DNA of 64,000 nt from Methanothrix sp. (GTDB taxonomy: Archaea; Halobacteriota; Methanosarcinia; Methanotrichales; Methanotrichaceae): positions 62,001 to 126,000 of the forward strand of contig NZ_JADJJX010000003.1 in assembly GCF_016706325.1 (NCBI RefSeq). Direction: 5' to 3'. Position 1 is the stretch's first letter; each line of letters opens with the position of its first letter. This document shows, piece after piece, positions 44,656 to 53,371 of this stretch. Under the pieces are notes generated by a model. That model had not been told where the DNA came from, ran no database searches, and saw only the letters and a program-made list of their open reading frames with translations. The position numbers and the translations under genes were made by a program.

Positions 44656-46247
44656 CTGCCGAAGACCTTCTTCAGCAATCCTCCGCTGCTCCGGCTCTTC
44701 TTGCTCTGTCCCGGCCCCTCCCTCCCAGGAGCCTGCTGGGCCCGGGGCCTTGAACGCTTCTCAGGTGCTCCTGCCGGGGTGGCGGCTTTTGCCCTCTCCT
44801 TGGAGATGATCTCTGTGCTCACTCCTCCATGCCTTGATCTCCTCGGCCGGATGTTGACAGTGACCGGCCTTTCTATCTCATTGCTGACCAGCATGGCCAC
44901 ACCAGCAGGCAGCCTCTTGATCTCGTCTTCAAGCTCTGAGGTCATGCCCTCCAGGCCCTTGCTCAACGCCTTGAGGTCATTGGGGTTGGTAACCCTCATG
45001 ATGATCTGGGTGTTGCATTGAGATATGACGTTCTTGTCCACCCTGGCAGGCCTCTGGCTGATGATCATCAGCCCCAGGCCGAACTTTCGTCCCTCAGCGG
45101 CAATGGTGCGCAAAATATTGGTGGATGCTGCACTTCCTGTGCCCCGCTCGGGGATGTAGTTATGCGCCTCCTCCACCACCACCATCCCCGGAGAGATCAG
45201 CCTGCGTTTTCTGGCCTCGAAGATATCTGTCAGCAGATGGGCAACGATCATGGCCTGCAGTTCAGGAAGAATCCCGGTCATATCTATGATTGATGCTCTT
45301 CCCGGCCTGAGAAGTTCATCACATGGCGTTGCCGTGCCGGAGAATAGCCCCAACTCCATAAGAGATTCCAACTGCCCCACCAGATTCCACTTCACCTTGG
45401 AGTTGCTCCTCACCACCTGCTCGATGATGTCCTCCAGGGTGTAGACGTCCGTCTCCGCCCTCAGGGCATTGATGGCCTCATAGAGCAGCCCCAACTGGCC
45501 GCTGCTGCTCTCACTGGGAATCATCTTCGCCACCTCCCTGGCTGAGAGGTTCAATGAGTTGAAGCGAAAAGGCCTGTCCGCCCTGGGATTCATGGCCATC
45601 TCACCCGGAGTATAAATAGTGATATCAAATCCACGCGGCTTGACCTTATATCTGCTGAAATCGCCCACCTTATTCGGCTCCCTCATGGAGGCATACTCCC
45701 CATGGGGATCGATCACCAGCAGTGCTACCTTCTTCTCCAAAAGCTCTTCCAGGATTACTGCGGCTGTATATGATTTCCCTGAACCTGTCTTTGCCAGAAC
45801 GCTGCAGTGCTTCTGCACCAGGGTGTTGGCATCCAGCTCCACCCGGATATCGTAGCCCTTCAACATACCGATGTACATGTCGCCTCTCGACAGGCCAAGG
45901 GTCGCCTTGATCAGCTTCTCATCGGCCACGAACACCGGATCGCCAGGGCGGGCGGGGCTGGTAGGGAGGCGCAGCTTGCCGTTGCTCTCCACTCCGATCA
46001 CCCTGGACTCGGCGATCATCATCTCTTTGGAGTCGTAATTTCTGCTGGCATCAGTGAGCTGGCTTATGCTGTAGGCAGTATTGGAGCGCTTGATATCTTC
46101 TACCTGGGCTAATATCCATTCCCGACCATCTCCTTTGGCCTTTATGTAAGCGCCCCGTCCAACCTCTTTATTTATGAGAAATTTGAATGCAACAGGTGTG
46201 GTCTCGCCAACTATTGTGCCCACCGACCCTTTTACTATCGATCTCAA
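44649..46247 (-). CDS. herA: HerA-like DNA translocase/helicase
   Basis: The 532-aa protein has a HAS-barrel-like N-terminus and a HerA/FtsK-type ATPase with Walker A AKTGSGKSYT (near residue 155), Walker B LLVIDPHGEY (near 180), MVVVEEAHNYIPE, and the arginine finger region ISQRPARVDKNVISQCNTQIIMRVTNPND. HerA works with the NurA nuclease to resect DNA ends with Mre11-Rad50 in archaea. mre11, rad50 and nurA are not in the window. The C-terminal 60 residues are basic and disordered. The start is TTG at 46247. Confidence 0.92.
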   Translation of the reverse strand: MRSIVKGSVGTIVGETTPVAFKFLINKEVGRGAYIKAKGDGREWILAQVEDIKRSNTAYSISQLTDASRNYDSKEMMIAESRVIGVESNGKLRLPTSPARPGDPVFVADEKLIKATLGLSRGDMYIGMLKGYDIRVELDANTLVQKHCSVLAKTGSGKSYTAAVILEELLEKKVALLVIDPHGEYASMREPNKVGDFSRYKVKPRGFDITIYTPGEMAMNPRADRPFRFNSLNLSAREVAKMIPSESSSGQLGLLYEAINALRAETDVYTLEDIIEQVVRSNSKVKWNLVGQLESLMELGLFSGTATPCDELLRPGRASIIDMTGILPELQAMIVAHLLTDIFEARKRRLISPGMVVVEEAHNYIPERGTGSAASTNILRTIAAEGRKFGLGLMIISQRPARVDKNVISQCNTQIIMRVTNPNDLKALSKGLEGMTSELEDEIKRLPAGVAMLVSNEIERPVTVNIRPRRSRHGGVSTEIISKERAKAATPAGAPEKRSRPRAQQAPGREGPGQSKKSRSSGGLLKKVFGRA

Positions 46248-46518
46248 GGAGCATCACCGCAAGGATACGCTTTCATACTCCGTCCATTTTTCAAAAATTT
46301 TTCCCTTCCTCCATTGCTGTATTGCTGTATATCAGTTATTGCTGTATATCAGTATTTAATAGAGATCTGGAAGTATAAAAAGATTGGTCCGGGTCGAGGG
46401 GCCTTATGTCTTAATTACTATAATTATAAATTTGAAGGGAAAAGAGGGGCTGGGGCCAGATCCCAGCCTCGGCCTCTGTCCATCTCTTGAATGAATGGCT
46501 CGCTTGCATCAACCCTCC

Positions 46519-48441
46519 TCAGGGGGAAGCTATCCCCTCAACCAGGCCGCTGATCAGGGAGAAGCCAATTCCGCTGGCAGAGGACTGCTCGGGAGTGACC
46601 ACTGCCGTCCAGTATCCCTTGGCCGGATCTCTCAGGAAGTAGTAGTTGTAATTGGAGCCGGTAAGGTGCAGAGCATTCTTATCGCCATCCCTCACAGAGA
46701 GGGTGATCCCATTGGGCTGGATCAGAGTGAGAGTGAACGGGATGCCACCCTCAGGCCAGGAGAGTCCCACCATCTCTGCCCGGTCAGAGATACTCTGCCC
46801 GCCCGGGAGCTGATAGATCTTGCTTGTGCCCAGCTGTCTGGCGAACCTGATGCCGGATCCGCCTGAAAAGGCAATGCCATTCTCCACCTGCAGAGCATCA
46901 AGGGCAGTGACCGTCTCGTTCCAGGGCAGGATTATGACCTTCCCTGATTCAATGGTATAGGATTTTGTTGGAGGGCTGCTGCTGGCGGCGGCAGTGCCTG
47001 GAGCTGGGCTGCTCGCAGTTGCCGCGCTGGGTGCGGCTATTACCGGTACAGGCCTATGCGGATAATAGTATTTAACAGGCAGGTAGACATAAGGATATGG
47101 ATAGGAGTAACCGAATGGAGGGTAATAGCAGTACGGGAAGCAGTGAAAGCGGAATGGGCCGCATATCGGCACATGGACGCAACCCCGGGCCTTATCGCAA
47201 TAATCTATGGTGCAGGGATCGCCGTCATCGCATATTAGCGGTTTGAAGACCGGCTTTCCATCCTCGCATTCGACTGTGCAGTAATCATTGTCGCGGTTTA
47301 TCTCCATATTCTGGCACCCAGCAAGCTTATTGCAAGAGTCCTCAGTGCAGGGATTGCCGTCATCGCAGTTCACTGGCCTGTAGACACATGCCGTTCCATT
47401 ATAGGAATCGATGGTGCATGCATCTCCATCATCACAGTTTATTGGCGAATGAATGCATTCTCCCTCATAGCAATAATCGAAGTTAGTGGGATCATTGTCA
47501 TTGCATGTCTTAAGAAAATGAATGCACTTTCCATTGACAAGATGATCATCGGTGCACGGGTCGCCATCATCGCATTCTGATACATTCTTGATCAAAGCGC
47601 TCATCTCGGCCATTGCGGCGCCGGTCATGTTCTCCAGTGCATCGCCGGTCAGGTTCTCAGATGCGACACCGATCATGCCATCCAGTACGGCGCCGGTCAG
47701 ATTCTCCTGTATAGTACCGGTCAGGTTCTCCTGTGCAGGACCGGTGAGGTTCTCCTGTGCAGGACCGGTGAGGTTCTCCTGTGCAGGACCGGTGAGGTTC
47801 TCCTGTGTAACGGCAGCCAGGCTATCCTCTGTGGCACCGATCAGTTCGTCCTCTGCAGGAGCGGCCTGGTTCTCTGCCATGGGAGTGCTTGAGGCTGTCT
47901 CCTGGCCGGCATCATCAACACCAGCACTCTCTGGGCTGAGGAATACGCCAAAAGCGATCCCGGTTTGAGGATCCAGAGGGCGATCCAGAGGGCTAGTATT
48001 CTTGTTGGCTCCGGCAGGCGGACAGCCACAATACTCGCGAATCTGCTCGCTGACCTCATCACAATTCACAGGATCATGGATGCATCCGGCCAGCCCGGGA
48101 TAGTCGTTGGTACAGGGGTTGCCGTCGTCGCAGCTCACAGGAGACTGAAGAACGCTGCGCCCCTCGGATTGGGGCATCACAGATGCATTATATGCACTTG
48201 CATTCAGAGGCACACTACCATTAGAGCGTATCCTGGGATTGGCGTAGGTTATAAATGAGCTTCCATAGCAGCTCAGAGGAATATGCTCGCATTTGGTTCC
48301 ATTGCAGATGTCCTTGGTGCAGGGATTGCCGTCGTCGCAGTCTCCGCATTGGGCTGAGACGCCGATGGGTATCAGCAGCCCGCATAGGATAAGTATTATT
48401 ATACAGTGATATATCTTACCTTCCATATGATATTTGATCAC
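46519..48441 (-). CDS. Large secreted protein with CDDGxPCT and ENLTG repeats
   Basis: The 640-aa product has a signal peptide (IYHCIIILILCGLLIPIGVSA) followed by two kinds of repeat. About seven cysteine modules of the form CDDGNPCTxDxC...GCxxxPxxC recur through the chain, similar to the Dictyostelium prestalk CTDC repeat. Between them, about eight copies of an 8-residue ENLTGPAQ-like unit (about 215-275) each carry an NLT glycosylation sequon. A Pro/Tyr-rich patch (about 430-470) and a C-terminal beta domain follow. It is probably a cell-surface or sheath protein; no enzyme motif is visible. Confidence 0.8.
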   Translation of the reverse strand: MIKYHMEGKIYHCIIILILCGLLIPIGVSAQCGDCDDGNPCTKDICNGTKCEHIPLSCYGSSFITYANPRIRSNGSVPLNASAYNASVMPQSEGRSVLQSPVSCDDGNPCTNDYPGLAGCIHDPVNCDEVSEQIREYCGCPPAGANKNTSPLDRPLDPQTGIAFGVFLSPESAGVDDAGQETASSTPMAENQAAPAEDELIGATEDSLAAVTQENLTGPAQENLTGPAQENLTGPAQENLTGTIQENLTGAVLDGMIGVASENLTGDALENMTGAAMAEMSALIKNVSECDDGDPCTDDHLVNGKCIHFLKTCNDNDPTNFDYCYEGECIHSPINCDDGDACTIDSYNGTACVYRPVNCDDGNPCTEDSCNKLAGCQNMEINRDNDYCTVECEDGKPVFKPLICDDGDPCTIDYCDKARGCVHVPICGPFRFHCFPYCYYPPFGYSYPYPYVYLPVKYYYPHRPVPVIAAPSAATASSPAPGTAAASSSPPTKSYTIESGKVIILPWNETVTALDALQVENGIAFSGGSGIRFARQLGTSKIYQLPGGQSISDRAEMVGLSWPEGGIPFTLTLIQPNGITLSVRDGDKNALHLTGSNYNYYFLRDPAKGYWTAVVTPEQSSASGIGFSLISGLVEGIASP

Positions 48442-49235
48442 ACTTCACACCCCAAACCATTCTCGGTGTAAATCCTATTTATATCTAATCTTCGCTCCCT
48501 CCCGGGTCTATACCTTTCCCAGAGCCTATATAATCGCTCTATCAGCAGATTGATGGCCAAGATATAGCAGATATTTCCACTAATATCTTTAACCATTCCT
48601 TTATTGAGATGGGAAATACCGATATAGTCAAAAGAATGAATATAAATATTACATAACAGTGTTCAGAAAAGAAATACTCGAATCCTCTAAAGCAGTCTTG
48701 ATGAAATCGCATCCTATACCCAAAGAAGAGCTGTTTGTGCCTTATGCAGCGCAGGATGCTTGAGCATTCTCCCCCTGGTGAGTGAATGGGCGGGTGGATG
48801 AGTGAGTGAATGAGTTTTATAATTCTTATCGACCCGCTTTAAAATTTAAGCATACAGCTACCCTATTAAGGATCTTCTTACAATATAGATCATTTCTGAC
48901 AATATACATCATTATCTCTATATTTTTTGTTTATATCGCCTGCGATGAGACCCCATTTGAATCGAGCGTATTTGAATGATTTTTGTGGAGATTGCGGCCA
49001 TAGCAGAGCCTATCTAAAAATTATAAATAACTGATGGAACTGAGGGATTCTGGAGACAAGAACAGAAAAAACCAGATAGAAACGTAAAAATGTTTTCAAT
49101 GTTCATTATGGGGGCCATCTAAGTTAAGTGAATCGGAATTATTTAAGAAGATGATAAACAGTGTACTCCTGCAAAGATCTTGCCTGCTATATTCATTTTT
49201 TCTCTCACCTATATTATTCTACGCTATATGCCAGC
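48442..49235. other. Long AT-rich intergenic region without a gene
   Basis: These 794 bp have no supported gene on either strand. They are rich in A/T runs and probably hold the promoter of the large secreted protein and the terminator of the gene at 49236. No repeat array, tRNA or transposon end was seen. Confidence 0.6.
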
Positions 49236-49730
49236 CTAGCTAGGGAAATCCTCCTCCGCCACAAGAATCTTCTCCATAGCCTGGTTTGCATCAGGTACAG
49301 CCTCTTCCAATGCTATCATCCATATACTATATGAAGTTCCATCCCATGTTTCTTCGGTTTCAAACTCCAAAGGCCTATCCAACTTGTAGCGTACCTCATC
49401 TTCTAGAAACTTTGAATTATCTCGATCCCAGCTGTTTCCAACCCTGAAATATATATTGTACTTTCCATCAGTTATTCCTGATATTTTAAATGTCTCTTTA
49501 GATCTAATGAAGACCTCCATAAGCGGCTTTTGATTCAAATCAGTAATTACGATAAGAGCATCCTTCTGACTATTATCGTTTATTATCGTCAGCTCTCCCA
49601 GCCCATATCTTTGCGTATCCTTTATGAATTTGCCAGTCAATGGCCGATATCCCTGCTCCTGAGCTGCCGCTGCGCAGACAAGTGCAATTAAAATAAAAAT
49701 TGATATCACATATCTTTTTGTGCAGTTCAT
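49236..49730 (-). CDS. Secreted protein, paralogue of the gene at 50003
   Basis: The 164-aa protein starts with a signal peptide, MNCTKRYVISIFILIALVCAAAAQ, nearly identical to that of the 255-aa protein at 50003. The mature part (YRPLTGKFIKDTQRYGLGELTIIND, IVITDLNQKPLMEVFIRS, YNIYFRVGNSWD) looks like a beta-sandwich. It is the 3' member of a duplicated pair of units. The family is not recognised. The exported domain could bind a surface ligand. Confidence 0.7.
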   Translation of the reverse strand: MNCTKRYVISIFILIALVCAAAAQEQGYRPLTGKFIKDTQRYGLGELTIINDNSQKDALIVITDLNQKPLMEVFIRSKETFKISGITDGKYNIYFRVGNSWDRDNSKFLEDEVRYKLDRPLEFETEETWDGTSYSIWMIALEEAVPDANQAMEKILVAEEDFPS

Positions 49731-49751
49731 CTTAATCCCAGCTAGAAACCT

Positions 49752-49925
49752 CTACTCTACCCAATTAAGATCTTTATCCACGGTTAATTTTGAGCCCGCA
49801 TCAAATATCTTTCCATCTACGGTTACAGGTACGTCCAGAGTAATCTTTGTGCCATAACACTGGATGAGCATTTTACTATCTGAAATCTGAATTGATGTAA
49901 CGCTTGGCCAAGGATGATGCTCATT
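49752..49925 (-). pseudogene. Truncated copy of the C-terminal domain of the HEAT-repeat protein
   Basis: The segment encodes YGTKITLDVPVTVDGKIFDAGSKLTVDKDLNWVE, almost identical to the end of the gene at 50772. Everything upstream of that domain is missing and replaced by unrelated sequence. A 5-bp tandem duplication (TAGAG) then makes an early stop where the parent continues to VSSWD. It sits 21 bp upstream of the secreted paralogue at 49236, as in the parent unit. Confidence 0.75.
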
Positions 49926-50002
49926 CAGGAGCGGTTCACGTTGCATGCTTCTTGAATGACAGCCAGACAACTCTCAAAAGATAGAAATTTCAAATTACTC
50001 TT

Positions 50003-50770
50003 TCATCTATATACAGTAACCCACCTCCAACATTCGCAATTCTCATTTGGCCCATTCCAGCCAGCGGGGCAGACTCCACAGCGCCAGCATTCTCCTAGGG
50101 CATTTGGTCCTTTCCATCCATCTGGACAGCTCTTCCCTAAATAGCCACTAACTCTATCTATACCGCCAGATTGAGAAGGGAATATTCCAGTAGTCTCTGG
50201 CAAAGAGGCCGATTGCTGGATTGGGCTAGATAGATCAGGGCCGTTATCATTATTATCATCATTTGCTAATTTGGGCAGGGCAGGAAAATCCTCCTCAGAT
50301 ACTGGAACCATCCCTATGGCTTCATTTACGTTAGGTGCAGCATATTTTAAAGCAACTGCCCGCTCGCTGCAGATTTTTTCAGTAGAAATTTGTTTGGTAT
50401 TGAATTCAAGCGCTCTATTTAATTTATATAATACTTCATTTTCCTGGAACATTAGATCAGTTTGAATCAGCCCCTTTCCAAGCTTGAAATATATGTCGTA
50501 CTGGCCATCATTTATCTCCGTGATTCTGAATGACTCTCCAGACCTTATGAAGACTTCTATTAGTGGTTCCTTATTTAAATTAGTGAGCACTGCAAGAGCA
50601 TCTCTGTTGCGGTCGTCATTAGTTATTACCAGCTCTCCACATCCATTCCTTAACATATCTTTTATAAACGTGCCAGTCGATGGTCGATATCCCTGCCCCT
50701 GAGCTGATGCTGCGCAGACAAGTGCAATTAGAATAAAAATTGATATCACATATCTTTTTGTGCAGTTCAT
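50003..50770 (-). CDS. Secreted protein with C-terminal cysteine-rich tail
   Basis: The 255-aa product has the same signal peptide and beta domain as the gene at 49236, then a Ser/Asn/Asp-rich linker and a C-terminal segment with paired repeats CPDGWKGPNALGECWRC and CPAGWNGPNENCECWRW. The 49236 paralogue lacks this tail. The cysteine repeats may form disulfides outside the cell. It starts one base after the stop of the HEAT-repeat gene, with which it was duplicated. Confidence 0.75.
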   Translation of the reverse strand: MNCTKRYVISIFILIALVCAASAQGQGYRPSTGTFIKDMLRNGCGELVITNDDRNRDALAVLTNLNKEPLIEVFIRSGESFRITEINDGQYDIYFKLGKGLIQTDLMFQENEVLYKLNRALEFNTKQISTEKICSERAVALKYAAPNVNEAIGMVPVSEEDFPALPKLANDDNNDNGPDLSSPIQQSASLPETTGIFPSQSGGIDRVSGYLGKSCPDGWKGPNALGECWRCGVCPAGWNGPNENCECWRWVTVYR

Positions 50771-50771
50771 C

Positions 50772-51476
50772 TTAATCCCAGCTTGAAACCTCGACCCAAT
50801 TGAGATCTTTATCCACAGTTAATTTCGAACCAGCATCAAATGTCTTCCCATCTACGGTTACAGGTACGTCCAGAGTAATCTTTGTGCCATAGCCTTGGAT
50901 AACTGCATCCCCATTCTTAATCTCTATTTGTGTTAGATTTAAATCCCAACCTTCATCTGTTACCTTAGTCACATTTCCTTCTGTCCGCACCCCATAAATC
51001 CCCAAGGCTCCTTCAGGATAAGTCGCCAGGATTTGGGAATATGTGGGTAATGCCTTTGCAGATATGTTTTCTTGTGGAAATTGTACTCGTCCTACTGCAT
51101 TTGTGCTCTTCTCTCGCCATTCCATCCATTTTTGCTGATCCTTGTCTAAATCCACTCCAGTGATCTTCCGCAAAGCTAATGCTGAACTATCTTGGACTTT
51201 TATGTCTTCATCTTTTAGTCTATTAATCAAAGGATCAATTGCTTCAACTGATCTAATATCCCCTAATGCCCTGGCTGCCCGGTTTCGAATTTTGCTATTG
51301 CTATCGTTCAAGGCAACCAGCAGTGGATCAATTAGAGGCTCTGAACTTGATTGCAGGTTAGAGGGATCGATAGGCATTGATGAAATTGCCGCTAAACCAG
51401 TCTCGTTATAAAGGCGATAGATCGCAATATTAACCCCATGGGATGTGTTTATATTTTCTTTAACGCTGGCTGTACC
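50772..51476 (-). pseudogene. 3' part of an IS-interrupted secreted HEAT-repeat protein
   Basis: The segment encodes two HEAT-like helical repeats (DPLLVALNDSNSKIRNRAARALGDI and DPLINRLKDEDIKVQDSSALALRKI) and a C-terminal beta domain (YGTKITLDVPVTVDGK...). Its frame stays open upstream of the internal ATG at 51377 as far as the IS border at 51476. Joined through one copy of the 9-bp target duplication to the 5' part at 52649-52855, it gives one 300-aa exported protein. The 3' part alone lacks a signal peptide. Confidence 0.85.
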
Positions 51477-52648
51477 GGTCGTGAATCTACAATCGGCTGT
51501 TATTTATATAACCTATTCCTATATGCTACATGGGGTGTAGCAAAATGGGCAAAAGAGGTCCAAAGCCTCGATTCTTGGATGTAGCATGCCCGAATGAGCA
51601 GTGCAATCTATTTGGAATTGCTGGGAAAGGAAACGTCACTGTGTACGGAACTTACAAGATAAGCTCCGGCAAGGTCAGGAAATATATTTGCCACACATGT
51701 GGTACCAGATTCTGTGATAGAACTAACACTGCATTCTATGACACAAGAACAAACGAAGAAAAGATCAAGCTGGCTCTAAAAATGGCCATGCGTGGAATGA
51801 GTGTCTTAGGAATAGCTGAGATCCTTGAGTCAAAACCATCTACTGTAAGCACTTGGATCTCGAAAGCAGCAAAGCATAGTGAAAAAGTCAATGAAGTTGT
51901 CTTGAAGGATGTAGAGACCCCAAAGGTAGAGATGGACGAGGCATGGACTTTTGTGGGGAAAAACACTACCCAGAGAAGGTGAATACGAAGATAAAGGAAC
52001 TTGGATCTGGATAAGCATGGCTGCAAATTGCAGGTTGGTGCTTTCACATGTTATCGGTGAGCGATCTCAGGAAAATGCAGATCAGCTCGTTTCAAATACT
52101 GCCAAAAGACTCAGATCAATGCCGCTCTTTGTGACAGATGGATTAAGACTATATGCAGCAGCTCTTCGAAAGCAATATGGAAAACTACAGCCGTTCGCAC
52201 CAACAGGCAAGCGAGGGCGACCTCGAAGTCCTAAATTAATCGTAGATGAACTATTACAATATGCTCAAGTCATTAAAATGAGGGTCAACGGTAGACTAAA
52301 AAAGTGGTCAAGAGAATCATATTTGGCAAAGATATAGACCACAAAATGATATCTACCAGCTACATTGAACGGCAAAACCTGACATGCAGACAAGATAATA
52401 ACCGCATATCAAGGAAAACCATAGGTTTCTCTAAGGAGACTGCAGAATTGAATAACCAAATGACCCTATATTTCGCGCACTTCAACTACTGCCGAAAGCA
52501 TCGTGCTCTAAAATATAGAAATGAGATGGGCATAACGAAGTTCAATAGTCCCGCGAAGCAAGCTGGCTTAATCGATCATGTCTGGAGCTTGCAGGAACTC
52601 TTGACTTTTCCATATTACAAAACTCAAACCCATTAGAGGCTCACGACC
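51477..52648 (+). mobile_element. IS1-family insertion sequence, 1172 bp
   Basis: The ends are short inverted repeats beginning GGTCGTGA (left 51477, right 52648 on the opposite strand; the match extends imperfectly to about 12 bp). They are flanked by a perfect 9-bp direct repeat GGCTGTACC at 51468-51476 and 52649-52657. A 9-bp target duplication and a GGT terminus fit the IS1 family, as does the transposase. The borders are complete, so the insertion is probably recent. It lies inside a secreted HEAT-repeat gene, in opposite orientation to that gene. Confidence 0.92.
51545..52636 (+). pseudogene. IS1-family transposase, with two frameshifts
   Basis: Three frames make one protein of about 363 aa. 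Part 1 (51545-51982) holds a zinc-finger/HTH (CPNEQC, CHTCGTRFC) and the first catalytic Asp in VEMDEAWTF. Part 2 (to about 52337) holds VTDGLRLYAAALRK with the second Asp. Part 3 (from about 52304) holds SYIERQNLTCRQDNNRISRKTIGFSKE with the Glu. Part 1 to 2 needs one base fewer in the GGGG at 51954-51957. Part 2 to 3 needs one base back and coincides with A-AAA-AAG, a classical slippery site. It may be decayed, partly recoded or mis-sequenced. Confidence 0.85.
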
Positions 52649-52855
52649 GGCTGTACCACCAGGGCGATAATTGCCATCGGCTTGTACTGCAACTGAAATA
52701 AAATCTGTATTTGTTGGGCCGATGATTTCCACATTACCGGATATGACTTCAATTCCCCATAAAGAGGACCCTTGCAATAAAATATCTCCGCCAATACACA
52801 GATTACAGCATACAATTCCAAAGAGTATGCCAGTCAAGATTAACCTTATCTTCAC
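52649..52855 (-). pseudogene. 5' part of the IS-interrupted secreted HEAT-repeat protein
   Basis: The segment starts with a signal peptide (MKIRLILTGILFGIVCCNLCIGG) and continues with DILLQGSSLWGIEVISGNVEIIGPTNTDFISVAVQADGNYRPGGTA up to the target duplication. The 9-bp duplication codes in frame for G-T-A, so removing the IS and one copy restores SVKENINTSHGVNIAIYRLYNETG and the rest of the gene at 50772-51476. Without it the frame reads into the IS end. Confidence 0.85.
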
Positions 52856-53371
52856 AGAAATACCTTCTCATCATCTGTCCCATGCTAATATAGCAGGTCA
52901 ATAATGATAAATATTTCGGCTCCTCGCTGTTTTGTGTGGGTGGATTTAAGGAATCGCTAATCCTATAGCTTGGTCCTTATAGCGTCATGACGGCCGGGAA
53001 TTTGGGATTATCATGAGATGTGTCGCTACCTACCGACTCTACGCCGGGATTCATGCCTGATATTATCACGATTGAGTCCGCCTGCCGCTATCCTGAAGTT
53101 ACCCACATGGAATAGCGAAGAGCCAATGTTTCTGAATGACATATACGTTGGATTGAACCCCTCTCTAAGTAGACAAAAAGTCAAACCCCATGAACAAGTT
53201 GTCCCTGTAAGAAGGATGAAAAACCCGATAAATCGGTCTTTTTAAACCAATAGATTGATATGAGCATGAAGGCTGCACATTGCTTGAGACCCTGATCTTG
53301 ATACTGATCCCGATAGTTAAACCCGCACCTAAGAGATAAGATGGGAGAGAAAAAATAGCAGACTCAACCAT
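52856..53371. other. Intergenic region between the interrupted gene and pyrG
   Basis: No supported gene is seen. A 75-codon plus-strand frame (53018-53245) and a 68-codon minus-strand frame overlap each other and lack ribosome-binding sites. An AT-rich start and a mixed second half may contain the promoter of the interrupted secreted-protein gene. I could not identify the segment near 53190-53240. Confidence 0.5.

Noticed and set aside
53018..53245. 75-codon plus-strand frame upstream of pyrG
   Set aside because: No ribosome-binding site, no recognised family, and overlaps a competing minus-strand frame.
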